Below, one piece after another: positions 16,865-25,750 of a stretch of DNA of 64,000 nucleotides. The notes below the pieces were generated by a model that saw nothing but the letters and a program-made list of their open reading frames with translations, was not told the DNA's origin and searched no databases. Position 1 is the first letter of the stretch. The number at the start of each line of letters is the position of its first letter. The stretch comes from Arthrobacter mobilis (GTDB lineage: Bacteria; Actinomycetota; Actinomycetes; Actinomycetales; Micrococcaceae), in the NCBI RefSeq assembly GCF_012395835.1, contig NZ_JAAZSQ010000009.1, forward strand, positions 16,620 through 80,619, given 5' to 3'. The position numbers were made by a program, and so were the translations under genes.

Positions 16865-17887
16865 TCAGGCCTGGTCCTCCGGCATCGGGCCGAAGTTCTT
16901 CCGGTCCTCCAGGCGCGGGTCCTTGGTATCCGGGACCACCATTACCGGGCCCTTGGCATGGTGCAGCACGCCCTGGCTGGTGGATCCGAGCAGCATGCCC
17001 GCGAAGCCGCCGCGGCCGCGGGTGCCCAGCACCACCAGCTCGGCGGTACGGGTCGCATCGATCAGCAGCTCGATGGGCGAACCCTCCAGCACCTCGCCGG
17101 TGACCGGCAGGCCCGGGAAATGGCTCTGGAGCCAGGCCACGCCGGCGTCCAGCTGCTCCTTGATGTCCGCATAGAGTGCGTCCCGGTCAAGCGGCGCCGG
17201 CACCCAGGCCAGCGAGCCGGTAAACGGCGGCAGCGCGCAGACCACCTTCAGCGGGTAGCCCCAGCGCTCGGCCTGCTCGGCCGCGGCCAGCATGGCCGAC
17301 CGGGCCTGCTCCGAGCCGTCCACGCCCACCACGACCACCTTCTCCACCTCCTGGGGGCCCACCGGAGGCTGCTTCTTGCTGCGCGGGACCTCCAGGTCCG
17401 TCTGGCCCAGACGCGGCGCGCAGGCCAGCGGCACGGTCACGGTGGGGCACTTGGCGTGCGCCGGTACCGCGCTGCTGACGGAGCCAAGCAGCCGCCCCAC
17501 GAAGCCGCCCCGGCCACGGGTGCCCACCACCAGCAGTTCCGCTTCCTCGGACAGGTCCAGCAGCACCCCGGCGGCGTCCCCGGTTTCGACGGCGGGATGG
17601 ACGTCGATCCCGTAGCCGGCGATCCTGGCCACCGCCTGCTCCAGCACGGCCTCGGCGCCTTCGCGGATCACCTGGTCATCGAGGGTAGCGTAGCCGGCGT
17701 CCATGCTCGATGCGGCGAAGACCGGGATGGTGTAGGCGGTAATCACATGCAGCGGCGTCCTGCGGGCCGCAGCTTCCCGGGCAGCCCACGTCAACGCGCA
17801 CAGGCTCTGGTCCGAGCCGTCCACGCCGGCCACGATGCCGTGCCGGCCGGCACCTGCCCGGGCACCCCCGGCTGATGCTTCTGTCAT
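16865..17887 (-). CDS. Universal stress protein, tandem USP domains
   Basis: The 340-residue protein contains two USP domains (about 15-155 and 185-325). Each has the ATP-binding signature, GTRGRGGFVGRLLGSVSSAV in the first and GTRGRGGFAGMLLGSTSQGV in the second, and each begins with a VGVDGSE-like strand. Proteins of this type bind ATP and respond to starvation, hypoxia or redox stress in actinobacteria. ATG 17887 is fixed by a strong AGGGAGGG site 6-8 nt upstream, excluding a much longer open frame. It is convergent with the CDF gene (6-bp gap). Confidence 0.93.
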   Translation of the reverse strand: MTEASAGGARAGAGRHGIVAGVDGSDQSLCALTWAAREAAARRTPLHVITAYTIPVFAASSMDAGYATLDDQVIREGAEAVLEQAVARIAGYGIDVHPAVETGDAAGVLLDLSEEAELLVVGTRGRGGFVGRLLGSVSSAVPAHAKCPTVTVPLACAPRLGQTDLEVPRSKKQPPVGPQEVEKVVVVGVDGSEQARSAMLAAAEQAERWGYPLKVVCALPPFTGSLAWVPAPLDRDALYADIKEQLDAGVAWLQSHFPGLPVTGEVLEGSPIELLIDATRTAELVVLGTRGRGGFAGMLLGSTSQGVLHHAKGPVMVVPDTKDPRLEDRKNFGPMPEDQA

Positions 17888-18083
17888 GGCTAACCCTCCC
17901 TTGACCTGCGGTTCCGGCATCATCGCCGGTAACCTCAGAATACTCCGCGGGCACGCCCGCGCTGCAGACCTTCTCCGCCGACCGAAAGTTCTGTAGGCTG
18001 CGAGGACGCGCTGGCCGGGGACTCCCCGGCCAGCGGGTTGTGACCGGGGCCCGCAGGTCCCCGCCCGTACCGTCCGAGGAGGC

Positions 18084-18689
18084 ATGTTGGTGCCGGTATC
18101 CGCCGAGGGATTGCCTGCCGAATCCACCACCACGGTGGTGATCGGGGCCGGGCTGCCCGGCCTGGCCGTCGCCAGCGAACTGTCCCGGCGCGGGGTCCGG
18201 CCGATTGTGGTCGAAGGGCTCGGCGGTGCCCGTCCCCCCGCGGCCCCGCCGTGCAGCATCATGACCGACCCGGTTTCGCTGACCGAACGCAGCGAGCTGC
18301 TGCGCCTGCTGCAGGGATACGCCGCCAGCCGCTGCCTGGACGTCCGCCGCAGCACCTTCGCCCGGCAGGTCAGCCTGGTACCCGGGATCGGCATGCCGGT
18401 GCCGGAATCCGGGCCGGAGGGGGCCCGCCGCCAGTGGCGGATCCAGACCGACCGCTCGGTGCTGCTGGCCGACACCGTGGTGCTGACCGGTTGCCCGCAG
18501 AGCCAGATACGCCGCTTCCTGCGGGGCCTGGGCCTGCGCCTCGGCGCCGACATCGCGGCCACGCTGCGGAACCTCGGCCTGTACCTGGTGGGCATGGCAG
18601 GGCTGCTGACGCCGACCACCCGGGAGATCGTGCGCGAGGCCAAAATGGTCGGCGGCGCGATCGCCGGCGGCCGGCCGTGGCCGGCCTAG
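18084..18689 (+). CDS. Short FAD/NAD(P)-binding flavoprotein
   Basis: This 201-residue protein starts with a dinucleotide-binding Rossmann motif VVIGAGLPGLAVASELSRRG. It later has DTVVLTGCPQSQIRRFL, the position of the second nucleotide-contact segment of flavin monooxygenases. The catalytic middle region of usual 350-500 residue homologues is missing, so it is either a mini-flavoprotein or a shortened relative. The ribosome-binding site GAGGAGGC directly precedes ATG 18084. Its 3' end overlaps the convergent CopC-like gene by 4 bp. Confidence 0.6.
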   Translation: MLVPVSAEGLPAESTTTVVIGAGLPGLAVASELSRRGVRPIVVEGLGGARPPAAPPCSIMTDPVSLTERSELLRLLQGYAASRCLDVRRSTFARQVSLVPGIGMPVPESGPEGARRQWRIQTDRSVLLADTVVLTGCPQSQIRRFLRGLGLRLGADIAATLRNLGLYLVGMAGLLTPTTREIVREAKMVGGAIAGGRPWPA

Positions 18690-19285
18690 CCCTGCTGCCG
18701 GCCGCCGCCCAGCCGCCGTCGGGCCGTGACGGCGATAATGACAGCGAGGACCACCAGGACCGCTGCCATGCCGATGACGCTCCATGGCACCGCCGGCTCA
18801 TCCGGGGCCGCGGCGGCCGGGGCCCCGGTCGCGGTCTCGATCGGTTCCGGCAGGCCCGCCGTCGGCTGCGCGGACGCCGCCGGGGTCCCCTGGCCGCCGG
18901 CAGTGACAGTGAAGCCGAACGACCCCTCGATCGGATGCGAGTCCGAGGAGGCCACGCGCCACAGGACGGTGTACCCGCCCGCCGGGGCGCCCGGCTTGAT
19001 CCGCTGGGTGGCCCTCCGGTCCGTGATGACCACGTCCCCGTCCGCCCAGTCCGTTCCCGCGCTGTCCTGGATCCGGACCTCGGAACCCAGCCCGATCGGC
19101 ACGTTGCTGAACGTGAGCACCAGCTCACCGGGCATTGCCTCCAGCTCGGCGCCGTCGGCAGGCGCGCTCGAGACCAGCTCGTCATGGGCCTGGGCGGCGG
19201 ACGGGACCAGGAGGGCACCGGCCAGCAGCAGGACCGTAGTGATGAACCTGACGAGGACGGCAAGGGCATGCGGAGGCTTTTTCAC
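18686..19285 (-). CDS. CopC-domain copper-binding protein
   Basis: The 199-residue precursor has a signal peptide cleaved near AAQA|HDELVSSAPADGA, leaving an N-terminal His that is a copper ligand in CopC proteins. The CopC beta-barrel (about 34-130) contains VASSDSHPIEGSFGFTV with the second conserved Asp/His region. A Pro/Ala-rich linker and one C-terminal membrane helix (about 168-188) anchor it outside the cell. The family handles copper import or resistance. GTG 19285 is preceded at 6 nt by TAGGCT (19292-19297) and also by GGAGGG. Confidence 0.88.
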   Translation of the reverse strand: MKKPPHALAVLVRFITTVLLLAGALLVPSAAQAHDELVSSAPADGAELEAMPGELVLTFSNVPIGLGSEVRIQDSAGTDWADGDVVITDRRATQRIKPGAPAGGYTVLWRVASSDSHPIEGSFGFTVTAGGQGTPAASAQPTAGLPEPIETATGAPAAAAPDEPAVPWSVIGMAAVLVVLAVIIAVTARRRLGGGRQQG

Positions 19286-19358
19286 CCCTCCAGCCTACGT
19301 CGAGGCGCTAGGATGCATTCGAATCCCCACACTCCAAACCGTCTCGGAGGACATTCCC

Positions 19359-20822
19359 ATGCCCGATAAGGGAACCGCACTGGCCAAACGCGGCACGGTG
19401 CGGGGCAAGCTGGACAGTTATTTCGAAATCACCAAGCGGGGGTCCACCTACTCGCGCGAGATCCGCGGCGGCCTGGCCACGTTCTTCGCCATGAGCTACA
19501 TCGTGGTGCTGAACCCGCTGATCCTCAGCGGGGCCGATGCCAGCGGCGCCGAACTCGGCGGCGCGCGGGTTGCCGCCGTGACCGCCCTGGTCGCCGGCGT
19601 GCTGACCATCATTATGGGCGCCTGGGCGCGCTACCCCTTCGCCCTCGCCACCGGCCTGGGCGTGAACGCCTTCGTCGCCGTCACCGTGGCCAGCAACCCG
19701 GAGCTGACCTGGCCGGATGTGATGGGCCTGGTGGTCCTCTCCGGCATCACGATGCTGATCCTGGTCCTCACCGGCTTCCGCACGGCCGTGTTCCGGGCCG
19801 TGCCGGCCAGCCTCAAAACAGCCATCGTGGTGGGCATCGGCCTGTTCATCGCGCTCATCGGCCTGGTCAACGCCGGCTTCGTCCGGCGCATCCCGGACGT
19901 CGCCGGCACCACCGTCCCGGTGGGCCTGGGCTTCGAGGGCAAGCTGGTCGGCTGGCCGACGCTGGTCTTCATCGTCGGCCTGATCCTGACCATTGCCCTG
20001 GTGGTGCGCAAGGTCAGGGGCGCCATCCTGATCGGCATCGCGGCCTCCACCGTGCTGGCGCTGATCGTCGAGGCCGTGGCGCGGCCCGGGTCCCAGGGAG
20101 CGGGGGATCCGGCCGGCTGGTCGCTGGTCACCCCGAGCCTGCCGGCCTGGAGCGCGCCGGACCTGAGCCTGCTGGGCCAGGTCAATGTCTTCGGTGCCTT
20201 CGGCGAGCTCGGCGTCATGGGCGCCTCCCTGCTGGCCTTCGCCATCCTGCTGAGCATTTTCTTCGACGCCATGGGCACCATGGTGGGCCTGGCCAACGAG
20301 GCCGGGCTGACGGACGAGGAAGGCAACATCCCGCACGTGGACCGCGTCCTGCTGGTGGACGCCGCCGGCGCCATCGCCGGCGGCGCGGCCTCGGTGTCCT
20401 CCAACCAGATCTACGTCGAATCCGGCGCAGGCATCGGCGAAGGGGCCCGCACCGGCCTGGCCAGCATCGTCACCGGCCTGCTGTTCATTGTCGCGATGTT
20501 CTTCACCCCGCTGATCTACCTGGTGCCGTTCGAGGCCGTGGCCCCGGCCCTGGTCGTCGTCGGCTTCATGATGGTGGCGCAGGTGGGCAGAATCGACTGG
20601 GCTGACTGGGGCGTGGCCATCCCGGCCTTCCTGACCTTCTCGCTGATGCCGTTCACCTACTCCATTGCCAACGGCCTGGGTGCCGGCTTCATCGCCTATG
20701 TGGTGATCCGCAGCGTCCAGGGCCGGGTGAAGGACATCCATCCGCTGATGTGGGCCGTGGCCGCCGCCTTCGTCATCTTCTTCGGTATCGGCCCGATCGA
20801 GCAGCTCGCCGGCCTCTCCTGA
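19359..20822 (+). CDS. NCS2 (AzgA-type) purine permease
   Basis: This 487-residue membrane protein has about 12-14 predicted helices and imports hypoxanthine, guanine or adenine with protons. It matches the AzgA branch of NCS2: GGLATFFAMSYIVVLNP near the N-terminus, LATGLGVNAFVA, IFFDAMGTMVGLANEAGL and VSSNQIYVESGAGIGEGARTG. A ribosome-binding site TCGGAGG lies about 9 nt before ATG 19359. Purine uptake fits the nitrogen-scavenging theme together with urease downstream. Confidence 0.93.
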   Translation: MPDKGTALAKRGTVRGKLDSYFEITKRGSTYSREIRGGLATFFAMSYIVVLNPLILSGADASGAELGGARVAAVTALVAGVLTIIMGAWARYPFALATGLGVNAFVAVTVASNPELTWPDVMGLVVLSGITMLILVLTGFRTAVFRAVPASLKTAIVVGIGLFIALIGLVNAGFVRRIPDVAGTTVPVGLGFEGKLVGWPTLVFIVGLILTIALVVRKVRGAILIGIAASTVLALIVEAVARPGSQGAGDPAGWSLVTPSLPAWSAPDLSLLGQVNVFGAFGELGVMGASLLAFAILLSIFFDAMGTMVGLANEAGLTDEEGNIPHVDRVLLVDAAGAIAGGAASVSSNQIYVESGAGIGEGARTGLASIVTGLLFIVAMFFTPLIYLVPFEAVAPALVVVGFMMVAQVGRIDWADWGVAIPAFLTFSLMPFTYSIANGLGAGFIAYVVIRSVQGRVKDIHPLMWAVAAAFVIFFGIGPIEQLAGLS

Positions 20823-21186
20823 CTCCGGCAGCACCTGCCGCCCTCAGTGGTGAAACGTTAAAACCAGGATGCCGGGCGCTTGGCCTAACTTGGGGGGATT
20901 AGGCGAGCAGCACCCGGCATCCGGCGCCGGACCGGGGTCCGGCCGAGCAGTCCGCGATCGCTCCAGCCACCATCCATAGTGTCGAAGCTTGCAGTTCGCC
21001 AGGACTGCCTCCGCAGCCGGCCGGAAACGGCCTGGCTGCGGGCCTGTTACAGCCGCTGACCGGCTGTTCGTTCTAAATCATACAAAGAAATTACCGGTGA
21101 GTCACAAAGCAAGGTTGCCATTTGGAAAACTTCCGTAGCTTGTGCGGAATCGCGGCCGTCCGGCCGCCTGCCGGCGGCAAAAGCCG
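20823..21186. other. 364-bp gap with nested hairpins and an AT-rich minus-strand promoter region
   Basis: There is no convincing protein gene here. The gap holds a nested hairpin at 20867-20922, a second stem at 21011-21041, and an AT-rich tract at 21070-21110 that stands out from its surroundings and contains a promoter-like pair on the minus strand. See the candidate RNA entry. Confidence 0.6.
20867..21070 (-). ncRNA. Candidate small RNA with a CCCCCC loop
   Basis: On the minus strand a -35-like TTGTGA (21102-21107) and -10 TATGAT (21077-21082) are 19 bp apart. About 200 nt later comes a 10-bp stem (20913-20922 with 20867-20876) followed by a TGGTTTT tail, a terminator-like end. Inside that stem a second hairpin, GCCTAA with TTAGGC, shows a loop containing six C residues, like the 6C RNAs of actinobacteria, although only one such loop is seen. 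It could instead be the long 3' UTR of the upstream minus-strand operon, which ends at 21187. Confidence 0.4.
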
Positions 21187-22047
21187 CTAGTCTCCCGGCG
21201 TGTCCTGCAGGATCCGGGCGCCGGCACAGAACCTGGCCGCCTCGCCGCCGTCCAGGAAACGGGCCGGCACGGCCCCGCCCAGCAGCGTCCGCGCCAGCTG
21301 CGGGTCCTCCCCCAGCGGGGCGTCCGAGCCGGCGATCACCACGTTGCCAAAGCGCCGGCCCTTGAGCATGGGCGGGTCGGCCACGACCGCCACATGCTCG
21401 AACACTTCGGCGATGGTGGCCACCTCCCGCCGGGCGCCCTCCAGCCGGGGTGTGTCCCCGCAGTTGACCAGGTAGAGCCCGCCGGGGGCGAGCACCTGCC
21501 GGACGGTGCGGGTGAACTCGAGGGTGGTCAGCGGCCGCGGCGTCCGGCTGCCGGCGAACACGTCGCGGATGACCAGGTCGCGGCTGCCGCCGGCCAGGGA
21601 CTCGGTTACTGCCCGGGCCTCGCCCACCCGGATCCGCACCAGCGGGGCCCGCGGGATATCGAACCAGGTCCGCACCAGTTCGGCCAGCCTCGCATCGATT
21701 TCGACGACGACCTGCCGGGCGTGCGGATAACGCGCGGCCAGGTAGCGGGCCATCGAGCAGGCCCCGCCGCCCAGATGCAGCGCGCGCAGCGGCCGGCCGT
21801 CCTCCGGTTCCGCCCAGCGGGATTCGATCAGCGCCGCCATCCAGCGCATGTACTCGAAGTCCAGCACCAGAGGCTGGCCCAGCACCACGTGCGAGGACTG
21901 CACCCCGTTGATCTTCAGCAGCCAGGCCCCGGGCATCTCCGGGTCCCGGACCAGTTCGGCCGTGCCGGAGGAGATGCCGTAGATGCCTTCCGCCGGGCCG
22001 GTCTCCGGCTCCCCGGCGGCGCCTGCCCCGGCTTTGCGCCGTCCCAC
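21187..22047 (-). CDS. Spermidine synthase-like methyltransferase-fold protein
   Basis: This 286-residue protein carries the spermidine synthase-type Rossmann core: LHLGGGACSMARYLAARYP for the nucleotide loop, QVVVEIDARLAELVRTWFDI for the acidic strand, and DLVIRDVF for the active-site region. The N-terminal strand domain is LVLGQPLVLDFEYMRW-like. Key Asp residues are partly replaced, so polyamine synthesis is not assured. GTG 22047 overlaps the last base of the preceding stop, so it is translated as part of the three-gene operon 23166-21187. Confidence 0.78.
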   Translation of the reverse strand: MGRRKAGAGAAGEPETGPAEGIYGISSGTAELVRDPEMPGAWLLKINGVQSSHVVLGQPLVLDFEYMRWMAALIESRWAEPEDGRPLRALHLGGGACSMARYLAARYPHARQVVVEIDARLAELVRTWFDIPRAPLVRIRVGEARAVTESLAGGSRDLVIRDVFAGSRTPRPLTTLEFTRTVRQVLAPGGLYLVNCGDTPRLEGARREVATIAEVFEHVAVVADPPMLKGRRFGNVVIAGSDAPLGEDPQLARTLLGGAVPARFLDGGEAARFCAGARILQDTPGD

Positions 22048-22844
22048 TATTTGACGACGGCGAAGGCGAAGCCGTCCCAGCCCTTGGCGCCCACGGTCTG
22101 GACCGCCGTGGCATCCAGCCGGCGGTCGGAGCCCAGCAGCTCCAGCGCACCGCGGGTGCCGGCGATCGCCTCCGCCTCAGGGTCCCCGGCCGGCAGGTCC
22201 GTCCGCAGCACGGCACCGCCGCGGACCACATTGTCCACGATGATCACGGTGCCCGGCCGCGCCAGCTTCAGCGCCCACTCGACATAGTTGCGGTTGTTGG
22301 CCTTGTCCGCATCAATGAACACCAGGTCGAAAGGCCCGGCTTCCTCCGCCTCCAGCCGCGGCAGCGTCTCCAGCGCCGCACCCACCCGCACGCTGACCTT
22401 GCCGCCGACGCCGGCCCGGGCCAGGTTCGCCCTGGCCACCTCGGCATGGTGCGGCTCGTACTCGCAGGTGATCACTTCGCCGTCGTCCGGGATCCCCCGG
22501 GCCAGCCAGGTGGTGCTGTAGCCGCCGAGGGTGCCGATCTCCAGCACCTTCCGGGCGCCGACGAGCCGGGCCATGAGCATCAGGAACTTGCCCTGCGGCG
22601 CGGACACCTCGATGCCCGGCAGCCCGGCCTCGTGCGCGGCCTGCCGGCCTTCGGCAAGCACCGCGTCCTCGCCCACCAGGGTCCCGGCCAGGTACTGGTC
22701 GACGGCGGCCCAGCGGGCCTCCGCCTGCGATGCCGACGGGCTGCCGGGCGCCGCCTCGTAGCTGCTGCCGTCGTAGGCGCCGCCGGCAGGCACCTCACTG
22801 CCGTTGGTACCGCTCCCGCGTCCGGCCGAATCCTCAGGCGCCAT
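22047..22844 (-). CDS. SAM-dependent O-methyltransferase (class I, catechol type)
   Basis: This 265-residue protein has the class I methyltransferase motifs KVLEIGTLGGYSTTWLA (SAM loop), EVITCEYEPHHAEVARANL and DLVFIDADKANNRNYVEWAL (metal and substrate region), as in caffeoyl-CoA and catechol O-methyltransferases. The first 35 residues are Gly/Ser-rich and probably disordered. ATG 22844 overlaps the upstream gene by 11 nt. The substrate is not predictable. Confidence 0.9.
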   Translation of the reverse strand: MAPEDSAGRGSGTNGSEVPAGGAYDGSSYEAAPGSPSASQAEARWAAVDQYLAGTLVGEDAVLAEGRQAAHEAGLPGIEVSAPQGKFLMLMARLVGARKVLEIGTLGGYSTTWLARGIPDDGEVITCEYEPHHAEVARANLARAGVGGKVSVRVGAALETLPRLEAEEAGPFDLVFIDADKANNRNYVEWALKLARPGTVIIVDNVVRGGAVLRTDLPAGDPEAEAIAGTRGALELLGSDRRLDATAVQTVGAKGWDGFAFAVVK

Positions 22845-23166
22845 CGGGGCGGTCCTGCAGGGCGGCCTCGAGCCGCTCCACCTTGCCGTCGAGTTCGCCG
22901 TAGTAGCCCGGGCGGATGTCGGCCTTGAGCACCAGCGAGACCCGCGACCCGTACACCGCCACGGCCTGCGTGGCACGCTTGACCACGTCCATCACTTCGT
23001 CCCATTCGCCCTCGATCTCGGTGAACATCGAGGTGGTCCGGTTCGGCAGCCCGGACTCGCGGACCACGCGCACGGCGGCGGCGACGGCGTCGTGCACGGA
23101 GGCATCATGCGGGGCGGGCCCGGCGACGGGAACGCCGGAGGGTGCGACTGAGAAGGCTACAAGCAT
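22834..23166 (-). CDS. MTH1187-family thiamine-binding protein
   Basis: This 110-residue protein has the ferredoxin-like pattern of the MTH1187/YkoF group: MLVAFSVAPSG, VHDAVAAAVRVVRESGL, TTSMFTEIEGEWDEVMDVV and VSLVLKADIRPG. Members form tetramers and some bind thiamine or its pyrimidine moiety. ATG 23166 matches the family N-terminus. It is first in a three-gene operon with a methyltransferase and a spermidine synthase-like gene, an unexplained combination. Confidence 0.85.
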   Translation of the reverse strand: MLVAFSVAPSGVPVAGPAPHDASVHDAVAAAVRVVRESGLPNRTTSMFTEIEGEWDEVMDVVKRATQAVAVYGSRVSLVLKADIRPGYYGELDGKVERLEAALQDRPDGA

Positions 23167-23229
23167 GGTTTCAGTCTGGCACAGGCCGGTACCGGGCAAC
23201 AGGGCATTGCCTGCAGGCGGCAAGGCCGG

Positions 23230-24252
23230 TCAGGCCGTCCGCCGGTGCAGCAGCAGGGCCCCGAGCCAGGTCGCCGCCAGCAGCCCGGTGACGATAAAGC
23301 CGGCGTTCGCCAGGTCCACCGACGCCAGCCAGGCCACCGGCCCGGACGTGATCCCGGTCAACTCCGAGAACAGCCCGCCAAGCACCACCGCGGCGACCAG
23401 GAACGCCACGAGCACCGACAGCAGCGTGACCGCAAGGTTGTAGTAGATCTTCTGCCGCGGCCGGCCGCAGGCCCAGCGGTAGACCCCGCTCATCACCACC
23501 CCGTTGACCGTGTCGCAGAGCACCATGCCGGCGGCGAACAGCAGCGGCAGCACCAGCACGGCGTACCAGGGCAGCGCCACCACGGCCCCACCGGCGACGA
23601 CGAACAGGCCGATGGTGCCGGCGGTGTCCAGGCCAAGCCCGAACAGCAGCCCGAGCGGGTACATCTTCCAGGGCGCATCGACCCGGCGCGCCACCGGGGA
23701 CAGCAGCCGGTTCAGCAGGCCCCGGCCGGCCAGGTGCCGCTCCAGCTCGCCGTCGTCCGCGCCACGGCCGGACCGCAGCACCCGGAGGATGCCACGCAGC
23801 GAGACCAGGTTGGTGCCGCCGATCAGCAGCAGGAACAGTCCCGACACGGCCGGGCCCCAGATGCGGGCAAAATCCTTCAGCACCGAGGCGTCGTCGGCCA
23901 GCTGACCGGCCACGGCGTTCATCCCGGCGGCCAGCATCGCCACCGCCGCGAGCACGACGGTCGAGTGCCCGAGGGCGAACCAGTACCCGGTGGACCGTGC
24001 GGCGGCGCCGGCGGTGGTCAGCTTCCGCGAGGTGTTGTCGATGGCGGCGATGTGGTCCGCGTCGAAGGCGTGCCGCGCCCCGAGCAGGTACGCGGTGGCG
24101 GCGAGCCCGGTGCCGAAGGCCTCGCCGCCCGAGACCCGGTAGCCGTGCGGGAGCACGGCGAGGACGAACAGGCCCCAGCCGGCCGCGTGCAGCAGCACGA
24201 TGGTGGCCAGCATCGGCAGCAGGCCCCTTCCGGGCGTGGTCCGCAGTGCCAT
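23230..24252 (-). CDS. nicT: Nickel/cobalt permease, NiCoT family
   Basis: This 340-residue transporter has about eight predicted membrane helices and the family signature HAFDADHIAAIDN in the second helix, plus LGLDTAGTIGLFV further on. NiCoT permeases import Ni2+ with high affinity. It starts 18 bp after ureD with AAAGGGG upstream of ATG 24252, so it is the last gene of the urease operon and feeds nickel to the enzyme. Confidence 0.94.
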   Translation of the reverse strand: MALRTTPGRGLLPMLATIVLLHAAGWGLFVLAVLPHGYRVSGGEAFGTGLAATAYLLGARHAFDADHIAAIDNTSRKLTTAGAAARSTGYWFALGHSTVVLAAVAMLAAGMNAVAGQLADDASVLKDFARIWGPAVSGLFLLLIGGTNLVSLRGILRVLRSGRGADDGELERHLAGRGLLNRLLSPVARRVDAPWKMYPLGLLFGLGLDTAGTIGLFVVAGGAVVALPWYAVLVLPLLFAAGMVLCDTVNGVVMSGVYRWACGRPRQKIYYNLAVTLLSVLVAFLVAAVVLGGLFSELTGITSGPVAWLASVDLANAGFIVTGLLAATWLGALLLHRRTA

Positions 24253-24269
24253 GGCCGGCCCCTTTCCGT

Positions 24270-25109
24270 CTAGTACTTGCGCAGGTCCCACGGCGCCTGC
24301 CCCGTCTGCGCGGACCGCAGGCAGGAGCCGACCGCGGCCACCAGCCCGGCCAGCCGCCCGCTGGACCCGGCCAGCGCGCGCAGCACCAGCCCGGGCCCCT
24401 CCAGCAGGCTGCAGCCGGCGTGCACGTCCGGGAACGCCGCCGCGGCCGCGCGCACCAGCTCCAGCTGCTCCCGGCCGGTTCCCGGGTGCACCGCCACCAG
24501 CGAGGCACAGTGTGAATAGCCTTCGAGCATGCCCAGGCCGGCGGGGCTGGCGGCCTCCGGGCGCAGCACCAGATTGTCCCAGAGCAGCAGCCGGCCTTCC
24601 AGCCATATCCGGGTCAGCAGCCCCACCTCGCGGTAGCGGAAGGGCTCGCCGCCGGCGGACCAGCCCGGGGTGACGATCTCGGCGGCCAGATAGGAGGCCC
24701 CGGCGGCGAGTTCGACGTCGGTGGCCTGCCGGTACTGCGCGTCCGCGTAGGCGATCAGCTGGTCCGGGACGTATTCCAGCCGCGCCCCGGGTCCCAGCCG
24801 GATGCGCTGGTGCTGGCGGGCCGGGCCCTGCGGGGTCCGGTACACCTTGGTGGCCGACTGCGTGGTGAGCAGGGCGCTGGAGCCGGCGCCGCCGTCGTAC
24901 TCCAGGACGTAGCTGTCGTTGCCCAGGTAGCCGCCGCCGGGATTGACCACGGTGAAGACCGCCTGCCCGGACGCGTCCGGGTAGTGCGGGCGCAGCACGC
25001 GCAGTGCCCCGGCATGGTACTGCCCCACGGCCGTGCTGCGTCCGGAGCCGGCGCGCTCGACGCGCAGCCGCAGCGTGCCGGTGGGCGGGGCGGGCAGGAC
25101 GGTGGACAC
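24270..25109 (-). CDS. ureD: Urease accessory protein UreD
   Basis: UreD (UreH) is the scaffold that docks UreF and UreG onto apo-urease for nickel insertion. The 279-residue product shows VFTVVNPGGGYLGNDSYVLEY, LLTTQSATKVYRT and GARLEYVPDQLIAYADAQY, characteristic of the family. GTG 25109, 8 nt after the ureG stop, is chosen; an in-frame TTG at 25127 overlapping ureG is possible. Neither has a clear ribosome-binding site, fitting translational coupling. Confidence 0.92.
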   Translation of the reverse strand: MSTVLPAPPTGTLRLRVERAGSGRSTAVGQYHAGALRVLRPHYPDASGQAVFTVVNPGGGYLGNDSYVLEYDGGAGSSALLTTQSATKVYRTPQGPARQHQRIRLGPGARLEYVPDQLIAYADAQYRQATDVELAAGASYLAAEIVTPGWSAGGEPFRYREVGLLTRIWLEGRLLLWDNLVLRPEAASPAGLGMLEGYSHCASLVAVHPGTGREQLELVRAAAAAFPDVHAGCSLLEGPGLVLRALAGSSGRLAGLVAAVGSCLRSAQTGQAPWDLRKY

Positions 25110-25116
25110 GGCGGCT

Positions 25117-25734
25117 TCAGCCGGCAAGGTCGGACATCAGCACGTCGCGGCGGATCCAGTCCAGCACCGCGGCCAGCCCCTCGTCCGTCTTCAGATTGGT
25201 GAAGCAGAACGGCTTCCCGCCGCGGAAGACCTTCGAGTCGGCCTCCATCACGGCCAGGTCGGCGCCCACGTGCGGGGCCAGGTCCGTCTTGTTGATGATG
25301 AACAGGTCGCTCTTGATCATGCCCTGGCCGGCCTTGCGCGGGATCTTCTCCCCCTGTGCCACATCGATGATGTAGATGGAGAAGTCTGCCAGCTCGGGGC
25401 TGAAGGTGGCCGAGAGGTTGTCCCCGCCGGATTCGACGAAGATCACCTGCAGGTCCGGGTGCCGGGCCTTGAGCTCGCCGATCGCCGCCTCGTTCATGGA
25501 GGTATCCTCGCGGATGGCGGTGTGCGGGCAGCCGCCAGTTTCCACCCCGATGATCCGGTCCTCGGGCAGCACCGAGTTGGCGGCCAGGATGCGTGCGTCC
25601 TCGATGGTATAGATGTCGTTGGTGATGGCGGCCATGGACACCTCGCCGCTCATCGCCCGCGTGATGCGTTCGACCAGCTGCGTCTTGCCCGCCCCGACGG
25701 GGCCGCCGATGCCGATGATTACCGGATCGCCCAT
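25117..25734 (-). CDS. ureG: Urease accessory GTPase UreG
   Basis: This 205-residue GTPase powers nickel delivery to urease. It has the P-loop GGPVGAGKT (about 10-18), the nickel-binding Cys69-Pro70-His71 in [33 protein letters not shown] and the guanine-specificity NKTD. It lies 16 bp after ureF, inside the urease operon, with ATG 25734 after an AAAGGA site. Confidence 0.97.
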   Translation of the reverse strand: MGDPVIIGIGGPVGAGKTQLVERITRAMSGEVSMAAITNDIYTIEDARILAANSVLPEDRIIGVETGGCPHTAIREDTSMNEAAIGELKARHPDLQVIFVESGGDNLSATFSPELADFSIYIIDVAQGEKIPRKAGQGMIKSDLFIINKTDLAPHVGADLAVMEADSKVFRGGKPFCFTNLKTDEGLAAVLDWIRRDVLMSDLAG

Positions 25735-25750
25735 GGTGTGGTCCTTTCCT

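Noticed and set aside
17887..18643. Upstream extension of the universal stress protein frame
   Set aside because: The added 250 residues are Arg/Pro-rich, overlap the flavoprotein gene, and a strong ribosome-binding site precedes ATG 17887.
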